Position numbers and translations under genes: made by a program. Below, piece by piece: positions 50,401-62,839 of a stretch of DNA of 64,000 nt. Within the stretch, counting starts at the first letter, position 1, and the number at the start of each line of letters is the position of its first letter. The stretch spans positions 72,600,420 to 72,664,419 of the forward strand of contig OW388289.1 of NCBI GenBank assembly GCA_936450465.1. Direction: 5' to 3'. This DNA comes from Gibbula magus. Lineage: Eukaryota; Mollusca; Gastropoda; Trochida; Trochidae. A model generated the notes under the pieces. The model was not told where the DNA came from. It saw only the letters and a list, made by a program, of their open reading frames with translations, and searched no databases.

Positions 50401-53400
50401 TCAAGTAAAGAAATCTCTTAACGATGTCATCTCCACAAGCCTGGTTATAAAGAAGACAGCGGCATAGATGTAGAGGAACAGCGAGGCAGGATCGTCCATT
50501 ACATTGAACACTGGTTCTGTAGGAACCGCCATTGCAATGACTGAAACCTTTGATTGGTGGGCTGCTTCATCACGTGACACCATGGCAACGAACACAAGAT
50601 GGTTCTCCAAAGTTTCTGGGAGATGGAACCTGATGACCTCCTGTGACCCGGAAACGGAAGGTGTAAGGGTTCCGCTGACAAGCATGTCGGGAGACAGCAG
50701 CACACCAATGGACAGGTCGTCTCGTAACTCTGTGCCGTTGTGCCATAGTCGGATTTCATACTCCAAGGCTGGGGATTTAATAGGAATGTAAACATTATCT
50801 GTTGTTAATACAAGTAGTCTTAGGTTTATTAGAACATTCTATTATAGGAAAAAATGTTACATAGTATATATACATCATAATCTATGCTTTACTTTATTGT
50901 CCCCCGTAACAAAGGTTCTTTTCACTCAAGTCTAGCGGGAGAAGTAAAGAAAAATACACATTGCGTTTATTGATTATGGGGGTGATTATAAGTATCAATA
51001 TCACTCAATAGAATAGCCACCATGTGGACAGCAGGGGGTGGTAGCTGTAGCAGGTGTGGAGTATATACACGCACCTGTCCCGTGCCTCCAGTCGTTCCCA
51101 GGAGCAGTCCACTCCAGCCTGGCTATTCCCTCCCCCTCAACGGTGATGGTCAGATCCTCCACGCGGCTAGGGGGGTACATGTCCTCCCAGGGGTGGATGT
51201 TCTTCACCTCGAAAGCCCCTGGGGTACCTTTCCTCTTGAAGACCTCCACTACAGGTTCCGCAACAATGTCTTCGTCTCGTATCTCTCGGTCTAGGGAGTT
51301 TACATAGCACTTTTACATATTCAAAATCTTTAGGAATTTCAGTTCAACAATCGAGATTGTTTTATAAATGAGAATTTCTTTTAAGTCGATAAGGAAAATG
51401 TTAATCATTTTTAATTGACAACACAGCTACGATTTTCCATTGGTATTGCAGAACAATGATTCGTTACCATTCCGTGATTTTAACATTTATCCGCACCATG
51501 GTCAGTTTATATGATAATTTACTGAAAGCTTGTTTTAACGTGTTTATATATACACGACGTATGTTCTATGTAAGTGTTATGCAACATTCTGATTTGCCCA
51601 TACCGATCTTAATACGTTTAACCATTTGAAACATTTCGCCCATGACGATCTTAATACGATTAACCATTTGAAACATTTTGCCCTTGACCATCTAATTCGT
51701 TTAACCATTTGAAACATGTTCCCCTTTACCTTCTTAATACGTTTAACCATTTGAAACATTTTGATTGCTCATGAACACGCTGAAAACAACAACAAAACTG
51801 ACATAACACTGACCGTACAAGCTAGGCGGGTGTTCAGTGTCCCCCTGTCCCTCCCCCTGTTGGAGGAGTTCCTGCACTAGCTGCGTCTCCCCCTCCACCG
51901 GCGTCACTGTGATGTCAACTGAGTACCGCTCGTTCCTAGCGCCTCCTGATCCTGGAGAGAAACTGCATTTCATTGCTGGTTCTACTTCCATGTGTTTGAG
52001 TCTGTCCAGGTACCATTCGTCATGGCGTCAACGTGTCAACTTGTTCACAAAACTAGGCCTTTTGACGATCAAGACCCTAGTACAAATTCTATAGTATTAG
52101 GGTCAAAATCGACAACTACATCATCATGTTTCGAGTCCTTTGGTTTCGACAAGACATTTCCAGGAGGACTCGATAACTCGTAAGATAAGTTTAAGTTTCA
52201 GTTTAAATACGTAGACTACAAGCAGGATTCGTGGATTGGGAAAATATACTCATTACAGTTACAGGATGGATACAGAAATGTGGAAATGAAATGGAATGAT
52301 ATTCATTCCTTTTCTCTAATATTAACATAGAACTTACATTACTTAAGTAAATAAATGTACAATGTAGATTTATAAATTACTTCCTCGTTTATGGAAACAT
52401 TGAATCATTTGTAACATGAGACAATGGCAAATTTATAAGGGAGTTGCCGAAATTATGTACCGTAAGGGTGGCAAAGACATGTACAGCATTTGTTTCACGG
52501 TACCGAGCAATCATAAATTCATATTCTTAAAAGAGATAGGATACATCAACATATTAATTATGCATGTATACATGTATATTCATTGATAAAAAAGTACCTG
52601 ACGTTGTCTTCTCCGTTTGTGTTGGGATAACGAACTCGCCAGTATAGATCCCGTCAAAAGCTCGAATATCAGGGGCTGCGTGAGAAAAAACCCATTGTTT
52701 ATTTTACAGTCAAGATTTATGAATAATCATGTTGTTGATGGCAGATAGTCCACACATGTGTTTTAAGTGTATAGTAAATTATAACGAAAGCAACCTACGT
52801 TTCCCATCATCCATCAGATCCAACATTATGGTCCCATCTTGTGTTCCAACGGCGGCCGTGACCTTGGCTTTGATCAAAGGGGAGTAATCCTTGGTAACTT
52901 CCGCATATATCTGAGTGACTGCTGGTATTTTAACAATGACACTACTGACCCAGGAACGGACTTCATAGGTCTTCATGTCGTCCTTGCCCTTTGCCTTGAC
53001 ATTCATGATGACCTGTTCTCCGCCATCTTTACCGGATGCTGCCACGTCCATGTTGGTTATCCCGATCTTCCACTCGCCAGGCTACAATAAATGTCATGAG
53101 GTTGGGGATGTTGAATCACACAGAAAAAACAGAACATTATGCTAGGGGAAATTTTCATGATATTTGAGTAGTACGTGTTACACGATTCTAGTGTTGTGAC
53201 ACTTTGAGCGTAAATATGATGAACATAATTTGAGTTAAACAACACAGTATATTTACCTTATAGGTCAATTGAACCAACCTCTAAAGTGACCTTAAAATCA
53301 ATAATAATACTTTACCTGTATATCTTTGATTGTGAAACGTATGACGTTAAATTGCTCCCTTCTGTATTCCGGCGACTGTTCGTCGTACGTTGTCTGATCA

Positions 53401-56400
53401 GGGGCGGATAACTTCACCTGTACATAATTACATCATCTACATGAGACCTGACAATAAGTATATGTCACGTTTTATTAATTGTTCGTTACTGTTTTTACTT
53501 AACCCAGGATGTTTTTTAATGTAAAACGTACATTCTGTTAGTTATATCAACAAAAAAGGCCTATCTATTATTCCTAGTATGATTTTACAAAGGTAGAGTT
53601 ACAAACAAAAAACGCGTTATATTTGAGAAATAGGCTACATGAAATACCAACATGATGGTAGAGTTAAGAACGTTGTAACTAAATATCCATACGACGGTTG
53701 CGTTAAGAACTGAGACAGTAAAACATCAATGGTCTTCGGCAATTGCAACATTCCCACAAAATCCTAATGTTGATCATTCCAGGACTTGTTTGTGTGCAGT
53801 GATGTTGCCAATGAAACATGTCAATCTGAACATAAATCCTGCAAAGTGTGTACAGGATAACTAACCAAGCATTGTTCATGACCCAATGTTAATCCCAGTC
53901 TACCTTAATGTTGTCTGTTTCTGGTGTGAAGGTGAAATCTGTATCTTTCAGGGCTGAATCAATCGCAACCGTTTCCTCTATTTCTTTGTGGTCTTTATCA
54001 AGTTTGAAAGTGCGGGTCTCCACCTGAAAAACACAAATACCCACTTGTCATAAGATATCATACTTATATCTATCTATTTATGTTGTAAGTTTATGCAAGA
54101 TAACAAGTATCATCGTTCACTTAACCATACAAAGTGATTTCGATTTGTAAAAGCACATTATAAATGTACTGAATTCTTTTTTTTAACTATCACATGTTGT
54201 AGGTCGTATTATTTGTTAAATATATTATTAATATGTATTTGGCTGCCAATCTATATCAAATCATTTTTAAAAAGCGTATATGTTATATATAAATTCTGAC
54301 GTATTTAATGCCATACCATAGGAAACCATACCATATCACACCACATAAATTATCCAAATCATGAAAAACGTATAGTTGTTTCGCTGGCTTAGCTTACAAC
54401 CATACGTTTTGTAAGTGAAGAGAATAAAACAAGGTAGCTTGATACAGGATGCATTTCACATACAAAACAAGGTAGCCTGATATAGGATGCATTTCACATA
54501 CAAAACAAGGTAGCCTGATACAGGATGCATTTCACATACAAAACAAGGTAGCCTGATACAGGATGCATTTCACATACAAAACAAGGTAGCCTGATACAGG
54601 ATGCATTTCACATACAAAACAAGGTAGCCTGATACAGGATGCATTTCACATACAAAACAATGTAGCCTGATACAGGATGCATTTCACATACAAAACAAGG
54701 TAGCCTGATACAGGATGCATTTCACATACAAAACAAGGTAGCCTGATACAGGATGCATTTCACATACAAAACAAGGCAGCCTGATACAGGATGCATTTCA
54801 CATACAAAACAAGGTAGCCTGATACAGGATGCATTTCACATACAAAACAAGGTAGCCTGATACAGGATGCATTTCACATACAAAACAAGGTAGCCTGATA
54901 CAGGATGCATTTCACATACAAAACAAGGTAGCCTGATACAGGATGTATTTCACATACAAAACAAGGTAGCCTGATACAGGATGCATTTCACATACAAAAC
55001 AAGGTAGCCTGATACAGGATGCATTTCACATACAAAACAAGGTAGCCTGATACAGGATGCATTTCACATACAAAACAAGGTAGCCTGATACAGGATGCAT
55101 TTCACATACAAAACAAGGTAGCCTGATACAGGATGCATTTCACATACAAAATACAAATCACTGAGGCAAGTACTGAGGAACACTTCACCTCTATGGGTTT
55201 AGCCTCCACACACTGCATGTTGAAGTCGCTCCAGAGGTTGTTGACGACCTGGTTGAAGGTAGCGGACCCCTCCCCCTCCAGGTATTGGCCAAGTTGTCCA
55301 CCTAAACAGGTAACATACATAATTCCACTTGGATGATTAATCTACCAGTATCTGTATAAGTTGCCATGAGAATATCTAAATGCTCATCAAGGAGGAATTA
55401 GAATGATAAAGTTGTTACTACATATCTGGATTGAAAAACTTAATATACTTCATTTGACCTTACTTTTTTATGTTACCCCAAGATAATAATTTAGTAGTTA
55501 CATCACAAAGTTCTAGTTTGATCTGCTTTAAACTGATGAGAAGAATCTAAAATTCTAGAAATAAACCGCAGGTCAATTAGCCGCATACATGTATCTCACA
55601 AACCAACTGACCGGTTTTCGTCGACAGTAGTCCAAGACTTTCTTCAGCCTCGCTACCAACTGCTATTGAGTGAACTTTAACCTTTGACTCGACCAGTTCG
55701 GACATGACAGCGGGTATTCTGGGCTCCTCGTTCTCCATCCCATCCGTGAGGAGAAGAATCCGACTTTCTTCTAGAGGCTGGCCGCCCTTCTTCAACATCT
55801 ACACGGTAAAGTGTGTGTGTGTGTTTAACAGAGTTGTAGGAAACATATAGCACCCAAATGCAAAGTTTAGGATAAGCCAATACTTAACATGTACATGTAA
55901 CGTTCACATGCAAAGATTAGGATAAACCTATACTTAACATTAACGTCCAAATGCAAAGTTTAGGATAAGCCAAAACTCCACATAAAACCTCAAAATACCG
56001 AGTTTTAGGATAAGCCAAAACTCCACATATAACCTCAAAATACCGAGTTTTAGGATAAGCCAAAACTCAACATATAACCTCAAAATACCGAGTTTAAGGA
56101 TAAGCCAACACTCCACATATAACCTCAAAATACAGAGTTTAGGATCAACCTATAACATTTAACGTTCAATACAGAGTTAATGGTAAGCAAACACTTAACC
56201 AATAACAATCTTCTTATACAGAGTTTAAGATAAGTCAATACTTAAGAAATAACATCCAAACACAAAGTCAGTACTGAACACATAACGTTAAAATGCAGAG
56301 TTTAGGATAAACCAATACTGAACTTATACTGCCAAAATGCAGAGTTTAGGATAAACCAATACCAATAGTTAACATACAACGTCCAAACACAGAGTTTAAG

Positions 56401-59400
56401 ATAGTCAATACTTAACAAATAACCTCCAAACACAAAGCCAATACTGAACATATAACGTCAAAATGCAGAGTTTAGGATAAACCAATACTTGCAGCGTATA
56501 CAAACAACGTATACTTTACACACCCTCAGAGCGTGTAACAGAGCAGCCCCAATGCCAGTCGTGTAGCCAATGTCCGTGGTGAGCGTTTCCCTGGACAGTC
56601 TGCCTATCAGTTGAGTCTTGTCCTCCTCGCTGGTCAGAGTCTGGAGGATATTCACCAGGGGGGCACTGAACGAGGAGAAGGCGATAACGCCAACTTGAGA
56701 CTTGAGAGGAAGTATCTCCCTGATGAACTTTGACCCCACCTGTTCTTGTCTCAGAAGGCGATTATGCTGGAATTTGAATGTTTTGTGTATGAGTTTCTTA
56801 AGTTTCTTTGGGCCCATGGCCGTCGGTACGAATATAGTTTTCCTTCTTTGCTGAATAAAGGAACCAAAAAATTAAGATAAGGTACGTCCTCAAACAATCT
56901 CATTAAAATCATATCTATGATTCGTTCCCAAGGTTAAGCTTTAAAAATTTGGGTTGTCACTCATCCAAGATCTGACGGAATCCCGTGGAGCCCCGTGTCC
57001 GCTTTCAGAAATCTGAAAGCATGCATTTTCAACGGGATAGTTACAACTTCCGGCGAACACGGAGCTCTACGGGATTCCGTCAGATCTTGGATGAGTGACA
57101 ACTCAATTATGTCTAGCCTTATAGGAACGAATCAAAGATATGATTTTAATGAGATTAGTCCTCAAAAGGACCATGTAGATATTTCTATTATGAATTATTA
57201 TGAATTTTGATATTTAGAAATTTGAAATGAGTTAAAGATTAAAAGAGGAGGAAAGGGAAGGGGATCAGTATTTGACCGTTGAAAGTTTCCATCTAGTTAT
57301 AATATACTTAATATTTTAACTCATCTAGTTGGTTATAGTCGCACCTCGTCCATGGACGCAGAGAAATCGAGAAGGAGGACAACAGGTCTGCCACAATCTT
57401 TCTCCGCCTGTTGGACAATCTGGTCATTCTCGTTGTATACCACAGTGACCACCGTGTCCACTCTAGGTTGACCACTGTGTAGCTGGTCACCGTGACCCTT
57501 GACCACCTCCCAGGCTGTCCTTCCTCCACAGACCCGCTCCTGTGTCTTGGACATAGTCGCGCTCTCGCTCTGTACACGGTGATGAAGTATGAAATTATAT
57601 CAGTCGTGAATATACAATTTGCTTAAAGGAACATCCATTGTGTTGTTTGGGGTCACATATGCAAAACGTTATAAATTGTGTTAGGTTATCGAGAAGTACT
57701 GACTGTTGCCGAAAATTGTCATTTTGATCTTAGTCGACTCAGTATACCAACGATATAAAGGTAAAAGTATCGATTTCTGATCGAAAACCGGACAATTCAC
57801 CGCATGTGGCGCGCGTCAATTGGTCAAACGTAATTTTGGAAACTTATTTACAACAGACTAAAAGAAAACTTTAACTTGATAATGTTTGATAGGTCTTATA
57901 ACTACTGTGCATGTAAATGGAACGTGTAGTTTCGCTTTCTGCACAACAATAATGATGTTACTCGATTTTAATAGGAAACTAGTAATTTTTATATATTTGG
58001 CGATTGGGGATGAATATGCAAGTTGAGTTAAATTATTTTAACTGATATCAGCACATATTGTATGTTGGCATGTATTAAAGCCAAATAAAATTTTATGGAA
58101 CACAATGGATGCACCTTTAATGCTTTACATGTACTTTATAAAGGTAATTCTTTTCTATTAAATGTGTTCAATATAATGCGTTATGTTATATGGCAATTAT
58201 ATTTTAGTTTTTTTGAAAATGGAAGATGTGTTATGAAATTCTAAATTTTATAAAAATGGTTGATTGGTCACATTTTAAAAATAAATGTGCTAATAATACG
58301 CTTCACAACATGAACAGGTGTGAAATTTGAACAACGTATCGAAAATACTCAGGATCAAATATATGAAAGTGTTCATGATGAATGGAAAACGTAAGGCTGT
58401 GTCTTTTTTAATTATTAATGGATACAAATTGTATTATAATCCAATCACAAATGATAATTGCCGTTGGAAGATGTTTAGTTTTATGAGATATAAGATTTCA
58501 TTTGATATGCATTACCTTAATTCCACTGACTGTGTCGTCAAACACTCCATATCTATATGTACCAAATTGGTTTGCAAGGACGGTGCCTAAAAGAAACAAT
58601 ATGACAATATGATAATAATCTTACTGATGGCACGAAATTTAAAAGTCGCAATATGACGTAATTGTTAAGGTGTCAGAGGGCACCGATAAATCTTCAACTA
58701 ATTTACAAATATGGAATCAATCTCTTTTGACACTGAGCACATTTTAAATTTTTTTTTATTTTCAACTGATATGAATAATTAATAGGAACTCAGAGAAGCT
58801 ACAGACCTTTGTTTTTAAAAACATTTCGTGTATCGCTAACAAAGTCTGGAGTGACATGAATGTATTTCTGCATCTCTCCACACTGCCAGGTCGGGTGTGT
58901 GTAAGGTTGGTTCCTGTAGAAGGGGTGTGGCTTGTCTACCCTCATGTCGGCTTCATCAAACGTCAACTTGCTGGTCTTCTCCCACGTGACTTCCCTCTGC
59001 CACGTGCTGGGAACCAGGATGTTCACACTGCGCATGTGCAGACCGAACGTGTCGAAAAGTATATTTGAAGTGTCCAGAATAAGATCCTGTAGTGTCAAAT
59101 AAAAGCAGTTTTTAGAATGTTTTTTTCCGATCAAGATGCGACCTACTGCAATGCAACTTCCCTACGTAAGACATAACTCTTGCCAGTCTCTAGTTCTGCT
59201 ACATGTGTAAAATAAGAGACTTTAATGCAGTCTAGATCCCTATTTAGCAAGTCTAGATAAACTGAATATGGAACTGGTAGTATTGAAACATATATAATCA
59301 TAAGGATGAAGAAACAATAATTTAAAAAATTCCATAGACTAAATTTTAGTCTAGCCAGTCTCCACCACCGGCTGATTTAAGCCTTGCCGCATTTCCTGAA

Positions 59401-62016
59401 GGTTGGTGACCCTGTGACCCCATATACCCCTAAAAATCTTTTTTTACTTCTTCTCAAGTACCAAAAGCTCTAGAACACAGGTACCCTATTCAGGACGGAC
59501 GGACGACGCCATGCCATAAACCGCCTCAGTTTTACGGGGGTTAAACTTTCCGTGTTTTGGTGTCTTTAACTTCCATAAACTTCCTAACAATACAATGAGG
59601 CTGTACTGGTTTGTGAGTAACTAAACTGATACTGTTCTTACCCTTCAGGATTCAACGATTTCGTCGTGTTCTTAAATCCCAGAAAAGTCATTGGCCCCAA
59701 GAAGCACATCCTCATAAAAGGTTGAACATTTTCCCTTTTAAAAAGTAGTAAGCAGAGGGTTACCAACTCTAGCTTTCATCTCTAATTCTCGAAAAGGGCT
59801 ATGGGAGGGGGAGGGGAGGGGGCAGGTAACTCTGATGCTCACTGTCATAATGAGTAAAACATAAAAAAAAACCAGTAGATCAGTGAGATGAGCGTCTATA
59901 GTAAATATTGGCGGCACACTCGATTCTCATTATGACATCCTGATCCAGATACGAGTTGTCAGAATAAAACTATAATAATGTTGTAAAACTAAAATATATC
60001 GCTCAAATAATATTAAAAATATTTTTGGAGTACAGTATGCGATTTTTTAAGTAATATAAATTTCTAATTACAAAATTTGAAGCGCTAAAATCACTTTAAT
60101 CATTAACCGGCATGATTCAACTAATTCTCTTAGTAATAGCACTAGAAATATATATAAGCCTAAAGACCCCATCACATAATACACGTGTATGTATTTTAAC
60201 ACTGATATTTCAAAGCACCGCGATATTTAAGACCAAGCAGCTACTGTCAATCAACTTCCCAATGCAAGGCATAACTCTTGCCGGTCTCCGTTACTGGCTG
60301 ATTTAGGCCTTGCAGTATTTCCTTATGAAATCTGTGCTTAGAAATCCAGGCCCACTATGCATTTCTGGTGCAGCGATTCACTATCAAGGCACAACAAAGC
60401 GAGGGAAATACCGCAAGGCTTAAATCAGCCAGTAATGCAGACTGGCAAGAGTTATGCCTTGCGTTTGGAAGTTGCTGTCAATAGGCACATGTCGATTCAG
60501 AGATAATTCTAAACGGCACAAGCTTCTTCGATTCATATTTGTACCTGTATATAAAATACCTTTTACAAATCTAGTGATATGTTGCCTTTTAATCCCATGA
60601 AACCCCTGTCACACAACCTCAAAATTAAACAACTAAATTTGTCACTTCTCTATGTAGGAACTCTCCATTAGGCCAAAATATACCTACAAAATTGTTGGAC
60701 ATTATATCCATGAACAATATTTACTCCTCTATATCGGAGGTACAAACGGTCCGAACTCAACTACACGTCACATTAAACCCCACTTTAACTAGGGTAAAAC
60801 TATTATAATAAACTTACGAACTACGTGAGCCTTTCCGCAGCATTCCGCTTTCGGTTCGGTGTACCGTGCATGAAAATGTTGTTTGTTGTACCATACATCA
60901 TATATTGTTATTAATTTCATAAAATTCTATTGATATTTTCAGTTATTTACGTTCGTTAGACTTTATTTAAAAGAAACAGTTTTGTTGTGACTTCAGTTTG
61001 TTGCATTCATGGTTCTAATTAACCGAACCGAAAATATACTGAACCGAGGGTTCTGTACCGCAATACGTATTGAACCGAGGGTTCTGTACCGCAATACGTA
61101 TTGAACCGAGGGTTCTGTACCTCAATACGTATTGAACCGAGGGTTCTGTACCGCAATACGTATTGAACCGAGGGTTCTGTACCGCAATACGTATTGAACC
61201 GAGGGTTCTGTACCGCAATACGTATTAAACCGAGGGTTCTGTACCGCAATACGTATTAAACCGATGGTTCTGTACCGCAATACGTATTGAACCGAGGGTT
61301 CTGTACCGCAATACGTATTGAACCGAGGGATCTGTACCGCAATACGTATTGAACCGAGGGTTCTGTACCGCAATACGTATTGAACCGAGGGTTCTGTACC
61401 GCAATACGTATTGAACCGAGGCCTGCGTTTAACCCACAGGAACTCCACATCCTCCTTAAAACGTAGGTAAAAAAAAACTACACCCTATATAACATAGTGT
61501 AAAGTACTCTATGTTATATAGGATATAGTGTTTTTTACCTACGTTTTACCTACATTTCAAGGACGATATCGAGTTCCTGTGGTTTTAACAGGATGCTATA
61601 CTGTCTTGTTTGGTAAAATACAGAAATGCTCCACCAAGTGACAACGTTTATTTCTAACATTTCAAATGACGGAAGTCTTGTACGATTTTATATGTTCTAT
61701 TTCCCTGTAATACTTGTTGAACGTCTGTGAAATAGCTAGACTTGCTGAAGGTGTTTAACCAATATAAATCCCATTGACACACACACATGGTTCAGAAAAC
61801 CCTAGCCCTATCAGCCATATTGCATTATGTAGGTAACCTGTACATATCTGTACCTACCTGCAGGTGTTGTATGAAAGCCTGGGAGTAGGGGACGTCCCTG
61901 TTGACGGCCACTACGAACCCCTCGAATCCCCCTGCCTTAATGTCCAGTCTCGAGGCAGTGGTGTCAGGGGTCACATAGATTAATAACAACAGAAGAGTAT
62001 ATCGGAGAAACGTCAT
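50401..62016 (-). CDS. CLCA-family protein (VWA domain), protease motif degenerate
   Basis: Fourteen phase-consistent exons: 62016-61858, 59086-58807, 58586-58516, 57569-57345, 56850-56524, 55798-55612, 55301-55189, 54023-53904, 53417-53316, 53081-52799, 52675-52598, 51951-51814, 51290-51075 and 50768-50401. They give 888 aa, near the usual CLCA length. A signal peptide (1-22) precedes the CLCA N-terminal domain (GGFEGFVVAVN, SVNILVPSTWQ, THPTWQCGEMQKYIH). The HExxH position is NQFGT (152-156) in VLANQFGTYRYGVFDD. The VWA domain starts at 232 with MIDAS DFSAS (238-242), then TDIGYTTGIGAAL and LLLTDGMENE. Then come CLCA beta-sandwich regions, FDGIYTGEF, and an Fn3-like PPSRVEDLTITV...LEWTAPG...HGTA. 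A hydrophobic segment (SLFLYIYAAVFFITRLV) ends near the C-terminus. CLCA proteins are secreted or cell-surface modulators of calcium-activated chloride conductance and self-cleave through HExxH. This one should not. Confidence 0.92.
51592..51764. repeat. 42-bp minisatellite, four units, in a CLCA intron
   Basis: Units contain CTTAATACGTTTAACCATTT and GAAACATTT-GCCC with substitutions. They lie between exons at 51290 and 51814. Confidence 0.85.
54430..55149. repeat. 38-bp minisatellite, about 19 units, in a CLCA intron
   Basis: Near-identical units of AAGGTAGCCTGATACAGGAT plus GCATTTCACATACAAAAC run from 54430 to 55149, ending about 40 bp before the exon 55189-55301. High homogeneity implies recent expansion. 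Confidence 0.96.
55850..56490. repeat. Degenerate ~45-bp tandem repeat in a CLCA intron
   Basis: Units contain GAGTTTTAGGATAAGCC, a variable AATACTTAACA or AAACTCCACA, and ATAACCTCAAAATAC or ATAACGTCCAAATGC. Three central units (55975-56115) are most alike; the flanking units are diverged and vary in length. Confidence 0.85.
56895..57157. mobile_element. 263-bp foldback MITE with GTCCTCAAA duplications
   Basis: AATCTCATTAAAATCATATC and GATATGATTTTAATGAGATT are inverted ends. Arms continue through TTGTCACTCATCCAAGATCT and GACGGAATCCCGT to about 115 bp. GTCCTCAAA flanks both sides, an 8-9 bp target duplication of hAT type. It lies in CLCA intron 4. Confidence 0.9.
57623..58120. mobile_element. 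TTAA-flanked MITE, copy 2 (498 bp)
   Basis: Same family and orientation as 32863-33327. The ends are TTAAAGGAACATCCATTGTG and CACAATGGATGCACCTTTAA, and internal landmarks such as ACTACTGTGCATGTAAATGG are shared. It sits in CLCA intron 3, where other CLCA genes encode the Cys-rich segment. Confidence 0.9.
59148..59400. mobile_element. Degraded relative of the 60252 foldback MITE
   Basis: GCAACTTCCCTACGTAAGAC followed by ATAACTCTTGCCAGTCT near 59150, and CACCGGCTGATTTAAGCCTT near 59365, match arm segments of the 60252-60474 element. The interior and order are disturbed by insertions or deletions. Confidence 0.55.
60252..60474. mobile_element. 223-bp foldback MITE with 8-bp target duplication
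   Basis: The flanks are CTGTCAAT at 60244-60251 and 60475-60482. Inverted arms of about 75 bp begin CAACTTCCCAATGCAAGGCA and end TGCCTTGCGTTTGGAAGTTG. It is intact, unlike its interrupted relative at 49470-50048. Located in CLCA intron 1. Confidence 0.92.
61039..61421. repeat. 31-bp minisatellite, about 12 units, in CLCA intron 1
   Basis: The unit is TTGAACCGAGGGTTCTGTAC plus CGCAATACGTA with very few substitutions. All three minus-strand frames stay open in part because no stop arises in the unit; these are not genes. Confidence 0.96.
61432..61584. mobile_element. ~150-bp foldback element abutting the 31-bp array
   Basis: CCACAGGAACTC and GAGTTCCTGTGG are the outer ends. Arms run inward through CCTTAAAACGTAGGTAAA and CTATATAACATAG with a short loop at about 61498-61508. 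Confidence 0.8.
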
Positions 62017-62735
62017 GCTTGGCTGATTTCTCCCCTGAAGAACAATATGAGTGTCAATTCATTTGTATCTCACTTCCAATGACACCCGAGTTCCAAGCTA
62101 TTTCGATGGTGTGGTAAGCTGCATTATCTGAGAGGGATGTATTCTCCATAAAAACATTTTAAGCGAAAGTTGGAATACACCAAATGGACGGAACAAACAC
62201 CAACCTGTGAGTGTGACGTGTGGGTGGATATAAATAGAACCAGGAAATACCGTTTCATTTTAAAACACGTACATTATAAATATATCTTGACATTGATACA
62301 TGTATATCATAGTCTTAGCTTTATGACTTTTGTAGATGGATCATAACATGTAATAGCAAATATTTTCAAACGGAAATGGTTTGTTTTCTTTTATACTCCC
62401 TGGCAACAAGCCAGCTGGTATGGAGTGACTTATCCGTACAAAGAGTTACCTCCCTTCCCTTCACCGACCCCTCGTGCTGACTTCTGATCACTGAAGCAAG
62501 GACTGACTTGTCTGCGAATTGGGCGAAGTATGTAGACTGACACTCAGTCACCAAAACATAATTTAAGTTTTAACGATTTATGCTTTAACAACAATACTAA
62601 ATTAACAAATATTGGAAGGAGTCTCGGAGAAATTGGAATTTAGAGCCAAATCTAGACTTCAGACTAACATACCATTGTTAAATATGGGATAACACTTCCT
62701 TCATTAGTACAAATTTTAACTCTTGCACGTTTTCG
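62017..62735 (-). other. Upstream region of the CLCA-like gene
   Basis: On the minus strand an acceptor-like TTCTTCAG|GGGAGAAATC lies about 20 bp before the ATG at 62016, so an upstream untranslated exon is possible. The frame at 62366-62554 has no support. Confidence 0.35.
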
Positions 62736-62737
62736 AC

Positions 62738-62836
62738 CCGAGACCCTGGCGGGATTCGAACCCACACCCTCAGAGGCAACTATCGCCAGCACTGACCGTA
62801 CCAACAGCTTACCACACGACCACCGGTCCTCGACAA
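62738..62836 (-). mobile_element. tRNA-derived SINE head or tRNA pseudogene
   Basis: The minus strand reads GAGGACCGGTGGTCGTGTGG, a long middle, then GTGGGTTCGAATCCCGCCAG and GGTCTC. A- and B-box motifs are clear and six of seven acceptor pairs form. The extra length between the boxes could be a long variable arm. The flank GGGATAACACTTCCTTCA recurs, diverged, at about 62968, suggesting part of a repeated element. Confidence 0.55.
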
Positions 62837-62839
62837 AAT

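Noticed and set aside
61015..61450. Overlapping minus-strand frames in the 31-bp repeat
   Set aside because: Several frames of one minisatellite are open at once; no codon bias or domain.
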